DNA from: Actinocatenispora rupis
GTDB taxonomy: Bacteria; Actinomycetota; Actinomycetes; Mycobacteriales; Micromonosporaceae
Assembly (NCBI RefSeq): GCF_016861975.1
Contig: NZ_BOMB01000007.1
Coordinates: forward strand, 124,001 to 188,000
Length of the DNA: 64,000 nt
Direction of reading: 5' to 3'
Position numbers and translations under genes: made by a program. Positions 52,846 through 61,588 of this stretch are shown here, piece after piece; the first letter of the stretch is position 1; each line of letters starts with the position of its first letter. The notes beneath the pieces were generated by a model, which searched no databases, had not been told where the DNA came from, and saw only the letters and a list, made by a program, of their open reading frames with translations.

Positions 52846-53747
52846 CGGGTCCGTTCACCGCGGCCGAGCTGTCCGCGCTGTCGGCCACGCTCGGCCGCGA
52901 CATCACCGGTACCCGCCCGCTGACCGGCGGGTACCGGAACGTCACCGTGCTCGCCGAGACCGCCGGCCCCGACCGGTACGTGCTGCGCCGGTGCACGGAC
53001 GCGGCGGTGTGCGCGGTCGAGGCGGCGCTCGCCGACCGGCTCCGCGCCACCGCCGTACCGGTGCCGGAGCTGGTGTTCGCCGACCCGGCCGGCGCGCTGC
53101 TCGGCACACCGTTGCTGGTCAGCCGCTTCGCCCCCGGTACGCCGGGGGACCGGGTGCCCGCCGCCGACGCGCCCGGACTGGCCCGCGCGATGGGGGAGAC
53201 GCTCGCCGCGATCGGCGCGGCGGTCCCGTTCGAGGAGCCCGGCCTGCTCGGCCCCGACCTGGTACCCACCGGCGGACCGCTCGCCACCGACCTCGTCGCG
53301 TACGCGGACCGAACGCTGGCCGCGTCGCACGCCAGCACCGCGTTCGACGGTACGGAACTGGCGGCGTTGCGCGCACTGGTGGCGCGGGAGGCGCCGCTGG
53401 TGGAGTCGGTCGCGGCGGACGCCGGGCTGGTGCACGGCGACTACAACCCGAAGAACGTCCTGGCCGAGCCGTACCGCGGCGGTTGGCGGCTCACCGCGGT
53501 CCTCGACTGGGAGTTCGCGCTGTCCGGCACGCCGCTGTTCGACGTGGGCAACGCGCTGCGGTTCGCCGCGCCCGCCGTCGCCACCGCCTTCACCACCGGG
53601 TACGTCGACGCCGGTGGCGTACTGCCGGCGGACTGGCGCCCGGTCAGTCGCGCGCTGGATCTGTTCGCGCTGCTGGACTTCCTGACCCGTCCACCGGATC
53701 ACCGGTACTTCCGGAAGTCGGTGTCGCTGCTGCGGGATCGGCTGTGA
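52842..53747 (+). CDS. aminoglycoside phosphotransferase-fold kinase
   Basis: 301 residues from GTG 52842, overlapping the cbs stop by 4 bp. The kinase motifs LVHGDYNPKNVLAE (Brenner's H-G-D-x-x-x-x-N catalytic loop) and AVLDWEFALSGTPLFDVGNALRF (metal-binding D) are intact. The N-lobe has GGYRNVTVLAE. Such proteins phosphorylate small molecules such as homoserine, choline, fructosamine or aminoglycosides. Coupling to cbs hints at a metabolic kinase rather than resistance, but the substrate is unknown. The 3' end overlaps the convergent GNAT gene by 104 bp. Confidence 0.88.
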   Translation: MTGPFTAAELSALSATLGRDITGTRPLTGGYRNVTVLAETAGPDRYVLRRCTDAAVCAVEAALADRLRATAVPVPELVFADPAGALLGTPLLVSRFAPGTPGDRVPAADAPGLARAMGETLAAIGAAVPFEEPGLLGPDLVPTGGPLATDLVAYADRTLAASHASTAFDGTELAALRALVAREAPLVESVAADAGLVHGDYNPKNVLAEPYRGGWRLTAVLDWEFALSGTPLFDVGNALRFAAPAVATAFTTGYVDAGGVLPADWRPVSRALDLFALLDFLTRPPDHRYFRKSVSLLRDRL

Positions 53748-54210
53748 CGTCGAGCCGGTAGCCGACCTCAGCCGGGTACGGCGGGTGGTGCGCCCGGCCG
53801 GTCGAACCGTCCGGCATCCAGCCGCGCCGCTCGTACAGGGCGCGGGCGGTGGGGTTCGCCTCCAGTACCCAGAGCCGCGCCACCGCGTGCCCCTGCTGCC
53901 GGACCAGGTCGACGGCCGCGTCGAGCAGCCGCCCACCGTACCCGCGGCGCCAGTGCTCGGGCCGCACGTACAGCTGGTCGATCCGGTCGCCCTTGACGGT
54001 CACGAAGCCGACCGGCTCGTCGTCCCCGACCGCCACCAGCACCTGGTACGCCTTGTCGGTGAGGATGCGCCAGCACTGCGCGGCGACCTGCTGCTCGGGG
54101 AACGGGTACCGGTCGGGCGGGAACAGCTCCCCGTACGCGGCGGTCGACGCGGCATGCTGGATCGCGTACAGGTCCTGGGAGTCGGCGGGTTCACCGGCGC
54201 GCAGCCACAT
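53644..54210 (-). CDS. GNAT family N-acetyltransferase
   Basis: 188 residues from ATG 54210. The GNAT core reads VGFVTVKGDRIDQLYVRPEHWRRGYGGRLLDAAVDLVRQQG with the acetyl-CoA loop R-R-G-Y-G-G, then LWVLEANPTARALYERRGW. It acetylates an amine on an unknown small molecule or protein. The catalytic fold ends around residue 155. The remaining 33 residues (Ala/Thr/Ser/Asp-rich) are encoded entirely within the antiparallel 3' end of the kinase gene, a 104-bp convergent overlap that may be a neutral extension. Confidence 0.88.
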   Translation of the reverse strand: MWLRAGEPADSQDLYAIQHAASTAAYGELFPPDRYPFPEQQVAAQCWRILTDKAYQVLVAVGDDEPVGFVTVKGDRIDQLYVRPEHWRRGYGGRLLDAAVDLVRQQGHAVARLWVLEANPTARALYERRGWMPDGSTGRAHHPPYPAEVGYRLDVTADPAAATPTSGSTGDPVDGSGSPAARTDPARD

Positions 54211-54445
54211 GCGCCGAGACTACTGCCTGCGCGACACCACCCCGCCGGGCGCGCCCGGGTGCCGCGACCCGCCGGCGCGCCGGCCACCGACCGGGGGCCG
54301 CGACCATGGCCACGGCCGCCGTGCCCGTCGACCGCGTCACCGGTGTCCGGCCGCCCGGACCGCCGGCCGGACACGGCGAACGGGCCGACCCGTGCGGGTC
54401 GACCCGTTCGATGAATCCCACCCCGGTGCCCCCGGGAACCCGTGC
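54211..54445. other. 235-bp intergenic region
   Basis: No gene is seen. It contains the GNAT gene promoter on the minus strand and the terminator of the acidic repeat protein at 54378. Confidence 0.5.
54378..54409 (-). terminator. terminator of acidic repeat-protein gene
   Basis: Two-part stem GAACGGG/CCCGTTC and GACCCG/CGGGTC with 2-bp internal mismatches and a 2-nt tip, 37 bp after the stop of the minus-strand gene. Confidence 0.65.
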
Positions 54446-54799
54446 TCAGGCGTTGAGGTACGGGTTGCTGTCGTCCGAGTAGTTGACCTCGTGGTACTGG
54501 CCGTCGGAGCCCTCCGCGACGGCGGTGTCGTACGACCCGTCGCCGTTGGTGTCGGCCGCCGCGTACTCGACGTTGCCGCTGGAGTCGTAGCTCACCGCCA
54601 CGTCGGCGGTGCCGTCGTGGTTGGTGTCGGCCTCGCCGTAGTCGACGGTGCCGTCGTTGTTCGAGTCCTCGAACTGGTAGTCGGCCTGGCCGTCGTGGTT
54701 GGTGTCCACGAGGTACTCGGTGCCGTGGTCGGTCTGCTCGACCTGGATGTCGTCCGCCTGGCCGTCGCCGTCCACATCAGCCTGGTACTCGTCGCTCAC
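54446..54799 (-). CDS. acidic protein with five calcium-binding DxDxDG-type repeats
   Basis: 117 residues from GTG 54799, with AGGGAGG 6 nt upstream. Five short repeats follow each other: DVDGDGQAD, DTNHDGQAD, DSNNDGTVD, DTNHDGTAD and DTNGDGSYD, each matching the calcium-binding loop D-x-(D/N)-x-D-G of EF-hands and dockerin or thrombospondin-3 repeats. The protein is very acidic, has no lysine or cysteine, and lacks a signal peptide, so it may be a cytosolic calcium buffer or sensor or leave the cell by a non-Sec route. No partner protein is evident nearby. Confidence 0.88.
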   Translation of the reverse strand: MSDEYQADVDGDGQADDIQVEQTDHGTEYLVDTNHDGQADYQFEDSNNDGTVDYGEADTNHDGTADVAVSYDSSGNVEYAAADTNGDGSYDTAVAEGSDGQYHEVNYSDDSNPYLNA

Positions 54800-55005
54800 G
54801 GGGTTCCTCCCTGAATCACTGCTCTGCTTGTGGGCCTTGCTTTTCGTACTGGTTCTGCTTGGTCTTGCCTGCCCCTGTGCTGCCGTTGAGAAGAACCGTA
54901 CCTTCCGGTCACCACACTGCTCATCCCGTCTTCGTGCCACGCGTTCCGGGCCGGTGGTGACCCTCCGGGCCGGTCACGTCACCCGACGGGCGGGCGGTTG
55001 ACAAA
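54800..55005. promoter_or_regulatory. upstream region of the acidic repeat-protein gene
   Basis: About 200 bp with lower G+C (runs such as CTTGCTTTTCG at 54836). It presumably carries the promoter on the minus strand. No other gene is seen. Confidence 0.4.
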
Positions 55006-55038
55006 GCGTGATGCCCCGACATCGTCGGGGCATCACGC
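55006..55038 (-). terminator. strong terminator downstream of msrA
   Basis: Perfect 14-bp arms GCGTGATGCCCCGA and TCGGGGCATCACGC with a 5-nt loop. On the minus strand it is followed by TTTGTC. It ends the HIT-msrA transcript. Confidence 0.85.
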
Positions 55039-55078
55039 CTGGTGGGAACCGCCCAGGGACCGCGGAACCGGGCGCCGG

Positions 55079-55091
55079 GTCCACTGTGGAC
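55079..55091. repeat. GTCCACTGTGGAC palindrome, exact copy 6
   Basis: Exact copy located between the msrA stop codon (3 bp away) and the msrA terminator. Confidence 0.9.
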
Positions 55092-55093
55092 GG

Positions 55094-55753
55094 TCAGTCG
55101 GCGCGGGCCACGCCGATCGGGCAGGACAGCCCGTTGGGCCCGTGGTTGCAGTAGCCGTACGGGTTCTTCGCGTCCGACAGGTACTGCTGGTGGTAGTCCT
55201 CGGCGTAGTAGAAGTCGGTCAGCGGCGCGATCTCGGTGGTGATCTCGCCCAGCCCGGCGCCGGTCACCGCGGGCTGGAACGCCGCCCGCGTACGCTCCGC
55301 GGCCTCGGCCTGCTGCGGCGTCGTCGTCAGCACCACCGACCGGTACTGCGAGCCCACGTCGTTGCCCTGCCGCATGCCCTGCGTCGGGTCGTGGTTCTCC
55401 CAGAACGCCTTCAGCAGCTCCTCGTACGACACCGTGGTCGGGTCGTACACGACCTGGACGACCTCGGCGTGCCCGGTGCCACCCGAACACACCTCCTCGT
55501 ACGTCGGGTTCGGCGTGCTGCCGCCCGCGTACCCGGCCGCCGTGGAGTACACGCCGGGGATCCGCCAGAAGATCCGCTCGGCGCCCCAGAAGCAGCCCAT
55601 CCCGAACACGGCCGTCTCGTACCCGGTGGGCCAGGGGCCGCGCATCGGGGTGTCGAGGACAACGTGCCGGTCGGCGACGGGCAACGCGTCGGCGCGGCCG
55701 GGTAGGGCCTCCTCCGGGGTGGGCAGTGTGGTGGAACGACGGAACAGCGACAT
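55094..55753 (-). CDS. msrA: peptide-methionine (S)-S-oxide reductase
   Basis: 219 residues from ATG 55753. The catalytic motif [16 protein letters not shown] is intact, followed by [32 protein letters not shown] and the resolving-cysteine region near the C-terminus ([14 protein letters not shown]). It repairs the S-epimer of methionine sulfoxide in proteins and free methionine, using thioredoxin. It is 30 bp downstream of the HIT gene, so both probably share one transcript. Confidence 0.97.
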   Translation of the reverse strand: MSLFRRSTTLPTPEEALPGRADALPVADRHVVLDTPMRGPWPTGYETAVFGMGCFWGAERIFWRIPGVYSTAAGYAGGSTPNPTYEEVCSGGTGHAEVVQVVYDPTTVSYEELLKAFWENHDPTQGMRQGNDVGSQYRSVVLTTTPQQAEAAERTRAAFQPAVTGAGLGEITTEIAPLTDFYYAEDYHQQYLSDAKNPYGYCNHGPNGLSCPIGVARAD

Positions 55754-55783
55754 GGTGCACCCTCCTCTGTCCCGCTCAACGGG

Positions 55784-56218
55784 TCACGGCCGGTCGGTGT
55801 TCCCGTCCACCAGCGCGGTACGGATGCGGTCGGCGTAGTCGGCCGCTTCGGTGTCGTCCGCGTACTTCGTCCGGGGCCAGAAGAAGCCGCGCAGCCCGTC
55901 CTTCCGGTTCCGCGGTACGACGTGCACGTGCAGGTGCGGCACGCTCTGGCTGACGCGGTTGTTCAGCGCCACGAACGAGCCGGCCGAGCCCATCGCCCGC
56001 TCCACCGCCGCCGTCACCCGCTGTACCGTCGCGAAGAACCCGCCGAGCGCGTCGGCGGGCATATCGGTCAGGGTCTCCCGGTGCTCCCGCGGTACCACCA
56101 GGACATGGCCCTTGAACAGGGGTCGGGCGTCGAGGAAGCCGACCGCGTCCGGGTCGTCGAGGACGTGCTGGGCCGGTACGTCGCCGGCCACGATCGAGCA
56201 GAAGAGACAGTCCGCCAC
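55784..56218 (-). CDS. HIT family nucleotide hydrolase/transferase
   Basis: 144 residues. The N-terminus CLFCSIVAGDVPAQHVLDD and the histidine triad SVPHLHVHVVPR are canonical for HINT-branch proteins, which hydrolyse AMP-lysine or other nucleoside phosphoramidates. The C-terminal RGFFWPRTKYADD is typical of actinobacterial members. First gene of the HIT-msrA operon, divergent from metB with only 32 bp between start codons. Confidence 0.94.
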   Translation of the reverse strand: MADCLFCSIVAGDVPAQHVLDDPDAVGFLDARPLFKGHVLVVPREHRETLTDMPADALGGFFATVQRVTAAVERAMGSAGSFVALNNRVSQSVPHLHVHVVPRNRKDGLRGFFWPRTKYADDTEAADYADRIRTALVDGNTDRP

Positions 56219-56250
56219 GGCCCAAGACTACGGGCCGTTAGGCTCGGTCC

Positions 56251-57390
56251 ATGACGTACAGCTTCGAGACTCTTGCCATCCACGCCGGGCAGGAGCCGGA
56301 TCCCCGCACCGGCGCGGTGATCCCCCCGATCTACGCCACCTCCACGTACGCCCAGGACGGCGTCGGTGGCACCCGCGAGGGCTACGAGTACTCGCGGACG
56401 AAGAACCCGACGCGGCTGGCGCTGGAGGAGTGCCTGACGGCGCTGGAGGGCGGTCGGCGCGGGTTCGCGTTCGCGTCCGGCATGGCGGCCGAGGACACCC
56501 TGCTGCGTACGGTGTGCCAGCCCGGCGACCACGTGGTGATCCCGGACGACGCGTACGGCGGCACGTTCCGGTTGTTCAGCAAGGTGGCGGCGCGCTGGGG
56601 CCTGTCCTGGACGGCGGCCCGTCTGTCCGATGTGGACAGTGTACGGGCGGCGATGACGCCGCAGACCAAGCTCGTCTGGTGCGAGACGCCGACCAACCCG
56701 CTGCTGTCCATCGCCGACATCCCGTCGCTGGCCGCGGTCGCGCACGAGCGCGGCGCCCGGCTCGTCGTCGACAACACGTTCGCCTCGCCGTACCTGCAGC
56801 AGCCGCTGACGCTGGGCGCCGACGTGATCGTCCACTCGACCACCAAGTACCTGGGTGGGCACTCGGACGTGGTCGGCGGCGCGCTGATCGTCACCGACCC
56901 CGGGCTCGCCGACGAGATCGCCTTCCACCAGAACTCGATGGGCGCGGTGGCCGGCCCGTTCGACTCCTGGCTGACGTTGCGCGGCACCAAGACCCTCGCC
57001 GTACGCATGGAGCGGCACTGCGACAACGCCGAGCGGATCGCCGCGTACCTGACGGGGCACCGGTCGGTGTCCGCGGTGCTGTACCCGGGGCTGCCCGAGC
57101 ACCCGGGGCACGAGGTGGCCGCCAAGCAGATGCGCCGGTTCGGCGGCATGATCAGCTTCCGGCACGCCGGTGGCCGCGACGCCGCCGTACGGGTCTGCAA
57201 CAACGCGAAGCTGTTCACGCTGGCCGAGTCGCTCGGCGGCATCGAGTCGCTGATCGAGCACCCGGGGCAGATGACGCACGCGAGCGCGGCCGGCTCGCCG
57301 CTGGAGGTACCGGACGACCTGGTGCGGCTGTCCGTCGGCATCGAGCACGTCGACGACCTGCTCGCCGACCTGGACCAGGCCCTGTCCTGA
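56251..57390 (+). CDS. metB: cystathionine gamma-synthase
   Basis: 379 residues from ATG 56251. It is a Cys/Met metabolism PLP enzyme: TLAIHAGQEPDPRTGAVIPPIYATSTY, the substrate tyrosine/arginine region YEYSRTKNPTR, SGMAAEDTLLR, VVDNTFASPYLQQPL, and the PLP lysine in VHSTTKYLGGHSDVVGG. It makes cystathionine from O-acyl-homoserine and cysteine for methionine synthesis, or may act as a gamma-lyase. TAGGCT lies 7 nt before the ATG with no ribosome binding site, so a leaderless transcript is likely. Confidence 0.94.
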   Translation: MTYSFETLAIHAGQEPDPRTGAVIPPIYATSTYAQDGVGGTREGYEYSRTKNPTRLALEECLTALEGGRRGFAFASGMAAEDTLLRTVCQPGDHVVIPDDAYGGTFRLFSKVAARWGLSWTAARLSDVDSVRAAMTPQTKLVWCETPTNPLLSIADIPSLAAVAHERGARLVVDNTFASPYLQQPLTLGADVIVHSTTKYLGGHSDVVGGALIVTDPGLADEIAFHQNSMGAVAGPFDSWLTLRGTKTLAVRMERHCDNAERIAAYLTGHRSVSAVLYPGLPEHPGHEVAAKQMRRFGGMISFRHAGGRDAAVRVCNNAKLFTLAESLGGIESLIEHPGQMTHASAAGSPLEVPDDLVRLSVGIEHVDDLLADLDQALS

Positions 57391-57397
57391 CCGGAGT

Positions 57398-57422
57398 GCG
57401 CGGGCGGCCCGGCCGCCCGCGC
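57398..57422. terminator. bidirectional terminator between metB and MFS genes
   Basis: Perfect 12-bp arms GCGCGGGCGGCC and GGCCGCCCGCGC around a single base. It lies between convergent genes. Confidence 0.75.
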
Positions 57423-57423
57423 G

Positions 57424-58776
57424 TCACTCCCGCGGTCGCCGTACGAGGACGAGCGCGGCCACCGCGAGCGTGCCGATCCCGGCCGGTACCACCACGGTGC
57501 GCAGGCCGCCGGCCCCGGCGTACAGGGTGCCGAAGAGGGCGACGCCGAGGACGCTGCCGGCCTGCCGGAGCGTGGTGAACGCCCCGGACGCGACGCCGGA
57601 CCGGGACGCGTCCACACCGTCCAGCACGGTGCCCGTCAGCGCCGGTACGAGCAGGCCCAGTCCACCGCCCAGCGCCACGAGCTGCGCGGCCATCGCCGGG
57701 TAGCCGGCGTCCCCGGTGACGACGAGCCCCACGTACCCGAGGGTCATGACGAGTGCGCCCGCGGCGACGAGCCGGGCCGGGCCGACGCGGTGCGCGAGCC
57801 GGGCGGCCGTCACGTTGCCGACCATGATCGCCGCCATCATCGGTACGAACGCCAGCCCGGTCGCCGACGGCGTGAGGTGCCGCTGGAGGTACAGGCCCAG
57901 GACGAAGACGAGGCCGTAGAAGCCGACGTTGACGAGCAGGCCGCCGAGCATCGCCGCCCGCACCGGCCGTACCCGGAACACCGGTGCCAGCGCGGCGTCC
58001 CGCGTCGCCCGCCGACCGAACACCACCGCCGCCGGTACGCCGGCCGCGACGAGCGCGAGTACGAGGGGATCGGTGCCGCCGCGGGTGCCCGCCTCGATCG
58101 TGCCGGCGGCCAGGCAGGTCAGCGCCACCACCGCCGCCACCTGCCCGTACGGGTCGAGCCGGGTCGCGGAGCGCGGCGACGGCCGGGCGTACCGGGCGAC
58201 GAGCCAGCCGCCGACCGCGCCGACCGGGACCGTGCACAGGAACACCGAACGCCAGCCGAACGCGTCGGTGAGCAGGCCGCCGAGTACCGGACCGCCGGCG
58301 AGGGTGGTGCTGGCGCCGGCCGCCCACAGCGCCACGGCGCGGGCCCGCTCCCGCGGCTCCGGGTACGCGTGGTGCAGCAGGCTCAGCGCGCAGCCGCCGA
58401 GCAGCGCGCCGCCGACCCCCTGCGCGGCGCGGCCGGCGATCAGCGGGCCGAGCCCGGGTGCGAGCGCGCAGCCGAGCGACGCCGCGGCGAACACCGCGAA
58501 CCCGGCCAGTACCATCCGCCGCGCCCCGTACCGGTCGCCGAGGGCGCCCGCGGTCAGCATCAGCGCCGCGAACACCACCGTGTACGCGTCGACCACCCAC
58601 TGCCCGCCCGGTACGCCGCCGCCGAGTTCGGCGGTGATCGGGCGGACCGCCACGTTCACCACGCTCACGTCGAGCTGGATCACGCCGAACGCCATGCTCG
58701 CGGCGACGAGTACCGGCCAGCGGCGCTCGCCGCCGTGCCGCCGGGACACCTGACTGGCCGGTACGGTCGTGGTCAT
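57424..58776 (-). CDS. MFS transporter, DHA2 (drug:H+ antiporter) type
   Basis: 450 residues from ATG 58776, with 12 to 14 membrane helices. The N-terminal helix motif D1 (ASMAFGVIQLDVSVVNVAVRPI), the A-like motif GALGDRYGARRMVLAG and the antiporter motif C-like stretch ALWAAGASTTLAGGPVLGGLLTDAFGWRSVF indicate an exporter of the EmrB/QacA family. The substrate is probably a small hydrophobic compound or antibiotic. It is divergent from the NTF2-like gene with about 100 bp between. Confidence 0.92.
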   Translation of the reverse strand: MTTTVPASQVSRRHGGERRWPVLVAASMAFGVIQLDVSVVNVAVRPITAELGGGVPGGQWVVDAYTVVFAALMLTAGALGDRYGARRMVLAGFAVFAAASLGCALAPGLGPLIAGRAAQGVGGALLGGCALSLLHHAYPEPRERARAVALWAAGASTTLAGGPVLGGLLTDAFGWRSVFLCTVPVGAVGGWLVARYARPSPRSATRLDPYGQVAAVVALTCLAAGTIEAGTRGGTDPLVLALVAAGVPAAVVFGRRATRDAALAPVFRVRPVRAAMLGGLLVNVGFYGLVFVLGLYLQRHLTPSATGLAFVPMMAAIMVGNVTAARLAHRVGPARLVAAGALVMTLGYVGLVVTGDAGYPAMAAQLVALGGGLGLLVPALTGTVLDGVDASRSGVASGAFTTLRQAGSVLGVALFGTLYAGAGGLRTVVVPAGIGTLAVAALVLVRRPRE

Positions 58777-58878
58777 GCCGGCGACCCTAGGGCCGCAACG
58801 GTTCGGCGCCGGCCGAACGGACGCCCACCGTACGGGAATGCGGTGTTCCGCATGGTGGGCCGTGGTTACCGTCGCCGG

Positions 58879-59223
58879 ATGGACATCGAAGAGGCGCAAC
58901 GGTTCGCGGCCGACTGGGAAGCCCGCTGGAACTCCCACGATCTGGACCGCGTACTGGAGCACTACGCCGACGACGTGGTCTTCCGCTCGCCGTACGCGGT
59001 GGCCGTGATCGGTACCGACACCGTGCGCGGCAAGGCCGCCCTCCGCGAGTACTGGACGGAGGGGTTGAGGCGGTTGTCGGACCTGCGGTTCACCGTGCAG
59101 AGCGTGCAGGTCTGCCTGGACACCGTGGTCATCAACTACCGCAACCAGACCGGCCAGCTCGTCAGCGAGGTACTGACGCTGCGCGACGGTGCCGTGGTGA
59201 GCGGTTTCGGCGCGTATTCGTAG
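58879..59223 (+). CDS. nuclear transport factor 2-like (SnoaL) small protein
   Basis: 114 residues from ATG 58879. It is a cone-shaped alpha+beta fold with the pattern [30 protein letters not shown], then [21 protein letters not shown]. Members act as small cyclases, isomerases or ligand binders. There is no ribosome binding site, and TTACCGT lies 6-7 nt upstream of the ATG, pointing to a leaderless transcript. It is divergent from the exporter gene and may share its regulation. Confidence 0.87.
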   Translation: MDIEEAQRFAADWEARWNSHDLDRVLEHYADDVVFRSPYAVAVIGTDTVRGKAALREYWTEGLRRLSDLRFTVQSVQVCLDTVVINYRNQTGQLVSEVLTLRDGAVVSGFGAYS

Positions 59224-59333
59224 CCGACGGACGCTCCGGTCCTGTCCCGGTCTGACCGGGTTGTCCGCGACCTGAATGTCCGTGCCCGGGCCGGGACTGG
59301 CACGATGGATCCGCTGCCGGGAGGGGGCGGATC

Positions 59334-60692
59334 ATGGTGTGGGTCGGTGCGACGGCATCCGGGATCGCCAACGCGGTGCGCCGGGGGGACGCGACCGCCG
59401 GCGAGGTGGTCGACGCGCACCTGCGCGCGCTCGCCCCGGCCGACGACCGGCTGCGCGCGTTCCGCGAGGTGCGCACGGTGCCCGCGCTCGGCGAGGCCGG
59501 CATCGTCGACGACCTGCCCGACCTGGGTGGTCTCGCGCTCGCCGGCGTACCGGTCGCGGTCAAGGAGAACACCCCGATCGCCGGCGAGACCCGCTGGTAC
59601 GGTTCGGCCGCGGCCAGCCTGCCGCCCGCCGAAGCCGACCACGAGGTCGTACGGCGGCTCCGCGGTGCCGGCGCCGTCGTGCTCGGGAGTACGCGGATGC
59701 CGGAGTTGGGGCTGTTCGCGGTGACCGACGACGGGACCGGCATCACCCGTAACCCGTGGGACGAGGAGCGTACGCCGGGCGGGTCGTCCGGCGGGTCGGC
59801 CGCCGCCGTCGCCGCCGGCATGGTGCCGCTGGCGCACGGCAACGACGGTCTCGGCTCGCTGCGCATCCCGGCCGCCTGCTGCGGGCTGCTCGGCTTCAAG
59901 CCCGGTCACGGCGTGGTGCCGGCCGACATCGGCGAGACCGACTGGTTCGGCATGGTGGAGAACGGCGTGCTCGCCACCACCGTCGACGACGCCGCGCTCG
60001 GCTTCGCGGTGCTCGCCGACCAGGTCGGCCGCCGGTACACGACGCCGCCGCGGCTGTCGGTCGCCGTCTCCCTGCGCAGCCCGGTCGCCGGCGTCTTCCC
60101 CGACACCGCCGTACGGGACGCGGTCGGCCGGGTCGCCCGGCTGCTCGTCGGCGCCGGCCACGACGCGCGCCGCGCCGACCCGCGGTACCCGGTGGGTCTG
60201 GTGAAGGCGACGCTCGCCCGCTGGTTCGCCGGGGCGTACGCGGACGCGGCGCCGTTCGAGCGGGCCGAGTTGCAGCGGCGGACCCGGTGGCACGCCGCGA
60301 TCGGTTCCGTCGCGTTCGGCCGCGGCATGGTCCGCGAGCAGGACGCGACCCGGTGGTACGACGAGTGTCTCGGCTTCTTCGAGCGGCACGACCTGCTGCT
60401 CACCCCGGTACTCGCCGGCCCGCCGCCGCCCGCCCGCCGCTGGTCCGAGCGCGGCTGGCTGGCCAACGTCATCACCTCGACGCGGTACGCGCCGTACGCC
60501 GCGCCGTGGAACGTGGCGGGGTTGCCGGCGCTGACCGTACCGGCGGGGACGCGGCCGGACGGGCTGCCCGCCGCCGTGCAGCTGGTGGCGCCGCCGGGCG
60601 GCGAGTGGCTGCTGCTCGCCGTCGCCGCCCAGATCGAGGCCGCCGCCCCGTGGCCGCGGCACGCCCCCGGCTGGCCCCTCGACCCCGCCTGA
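59334..60692 (+). CDS. amidase (amidase signature family)
   Basis: 452 residues, ATG with GGGAGGGGG upstream. The Ser-cisSer-Lys triad is visible: Lys in [14 protein letters not shown], the cis-Ser in [14 protein letters not shown], and the nucleophilic Ser in [24 protein letters not shown], where GLGS replaces the usual GGS. The family hydrolyses linear amides, and the gene is separate from gatA. It stands alone and ends before a strong terminator. Confidence 0.93.
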   Translation: MVWVGATASGIANAVRRGDATAGEVVDAHLRALAPADDRLRAFREVRTVPALGEAGIVDDLPDLGGLALAGVPVAVKENTPIAGETRWYGSAAASLPPAEADHEVVRRLRGAGAVVLGSTRMPELGLFAVTDDGTGITRNPWDEERTPGGSSGGSAAAVAAGMVPLAHGNDGLGSLRIPAACCGLLGFKPGHGVVPADIGETDWFGMVENGVLATTVDDAALGFAVLADQVGRRYTTPPRLSVAVSLRSPVAGVFPDTAVRDAVGRVARLLVGAGHDARRADPRYPVGLVKATLARWFAGAYADAAPFERAELQRRTRWHAAIGSVAFGRGMVREQDATRWYDECLGFFERHDLLLTPVLAGPPPPARRWSERGWLANVITSTRYAPYAAPWNVAGLPALTVPAGTRPDGLPAAVQLVAPPGGEWLLLAVAAQIEAAAPWPRHAPGWPLDPA

Positions 60693-60752
60693 CCGTACTG
60701 CCGGCCGGCGCCGCGGACAGGTCGCCGGAGGTGCCGACCCGGTCGCCGGTAC

Positions 60753-60788
60753 GCCGAACCCGGCACCCACGCGGGCACCGGGTTCGGC
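60753..60788. terminator. bidirectional terminator between amidase and DUF2269 genes
   Basis: Perfect 11-bp arms GCCGAACCCGG and CCGGGTTCGGC with a 14-nt loop containing a further CCC/GGG pairing. Confidence 0.75.
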
Positions 60789-60837
60789 TCAACCACAACG
60801 GATTCGGGTGCCGGCCCCGTGGCCGGCGGGACGGCGG

Positions 60838-61353
60838 TCAGCTGAAGGGCTTGGTCACCATCAGCACGATGATCGCGATGAACAGCAGCGCGACGAGGCC
60901 GCCGATGGCGCTGACCCGGGCACGTACGGAACTGAGGCGGGCGTGCTCGGCCAGCTCGGACGCGGTCGCGCTGACCGTCTCCTCCGGCTCGTCGCCCTTC
61001 GCCGGCTTCGGCGCGTCCGGTACGCCGGCGGTCAGCAGCTTCGCCGCCCGCCGCAGGTCCGGTACGAGGACGGCGAGCACGAGGACCAGGGCGATCACGT
61101 ACAGCGTCATGGAGATCGTGATCCAGGGGTCACCGAGGCTGAACCGGTTGCTCTTGCTGCCGGCCACGCCGAAGCCGAGCAGGAACACCACGATCGAGGC
61201 GAGCCCGTAGACGGTGGTCTGGCGGGCGGCGTCGCCGACGGCGGACGCGTCCCGCTTGCGGATCGAGCGCATCGCCGTCATCGGGATCATCGCCAGCGGC
61301 CCGATCAGGAAGATCGCCAGAAGCACGTGCAAGGTCAGCAGCAGCGTGAACAT
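60838..61353 (-). CDS. DUF2269-type integral membrane protein
   Basis: 171 residues, four membrane helices. The N-terminus MFTLLLTLHVLLAIFLIGPLAMIPM with a histidine in the first helix and the tail ALLFIAIIVLMVTKPFS resemble DUF2269 or CopD-like small membrane proteins. The helix-1 His may bind heme or copper in relatives, but that is not shown here. It is divergent from the kdp operon. Confidence 0.82.
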   Translation of the reverse strand: MFTLLLTLHVLLAIFLIGPLAMIPMTAMRSIRKRDASAVGDAARQTTVYGLASIVVFLLGFGVAGSKSNRFSLGDPWITISMTLYVIALVLVLAVLVPDLRRAAKLLTAGVPDAPKPAKGDEPEETVSATASELAEHARLSSVRARVSAIGGLVALLFIAIIVLMVTKPFS

Positions 61354-61504
61354 GGCATAGAGCGTACGTGCCCGACATCGCGGACGGGTGCGCCGGACGG
61401 CAGCGGCGGGGCGTGTTAGCGAACCGCTAGCGGCGGGTCGGGCGCCGTTAGGGATCCGTCAGCGGATCTGGCCGCCGCCCGGCGCCGGCGGAACCGTGGG
61501 ATCC
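61354..61504. promoter_or_regulatory. kdp operon promoter region
   Basis: 151 bp between the DUF2269 start and the first kdp reading frame. A TAGCG-AAC-CGCTA inverted repeat (61417-61429) and a related CGTTAG at 61447 could be sites for a KdpE-like response regulator. No kdpDE genes are seen before the window ends. Confidence 0.5.
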
Positions 61505-61588
61505 GTGTTGGACATCCTCTTCATCGCGCTGACCGTCGCGTTCTTCGGTCTCCTCGCGCTCGTGGCCAAGGGGGTCGAACGGCTGTGA
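61505..61588 (+). CDS. 27-residue membrane microprotein preceding kdpF
   Basis: From GTG 61505 (TTG 61508 possible), 27 residues nearly all hydrophobic: VLDILFIALTVAFFGLLALV followed by AKGVERL. It forms a single membrane helix, and its stop overlaps the kdpF start by 4 bp (GTGA). It resembles the tiny proteins placed ahead of kdpF in other actinomycetes and may be a second KdpF-like accessory. Translation is inferred from the overlap and codon bias. Confidence 0.65.
   Translation: MLDILFIALTVAFFGLLALVAKGVERL

Noticed and set aside
52842-53747. Aminoglycoside resistance gene
   Set aside because: Only the generic kinase fold is recognisable. Coupling to cbs suggests metabolism, and nothing marks it as a drug-modifying enzyme.
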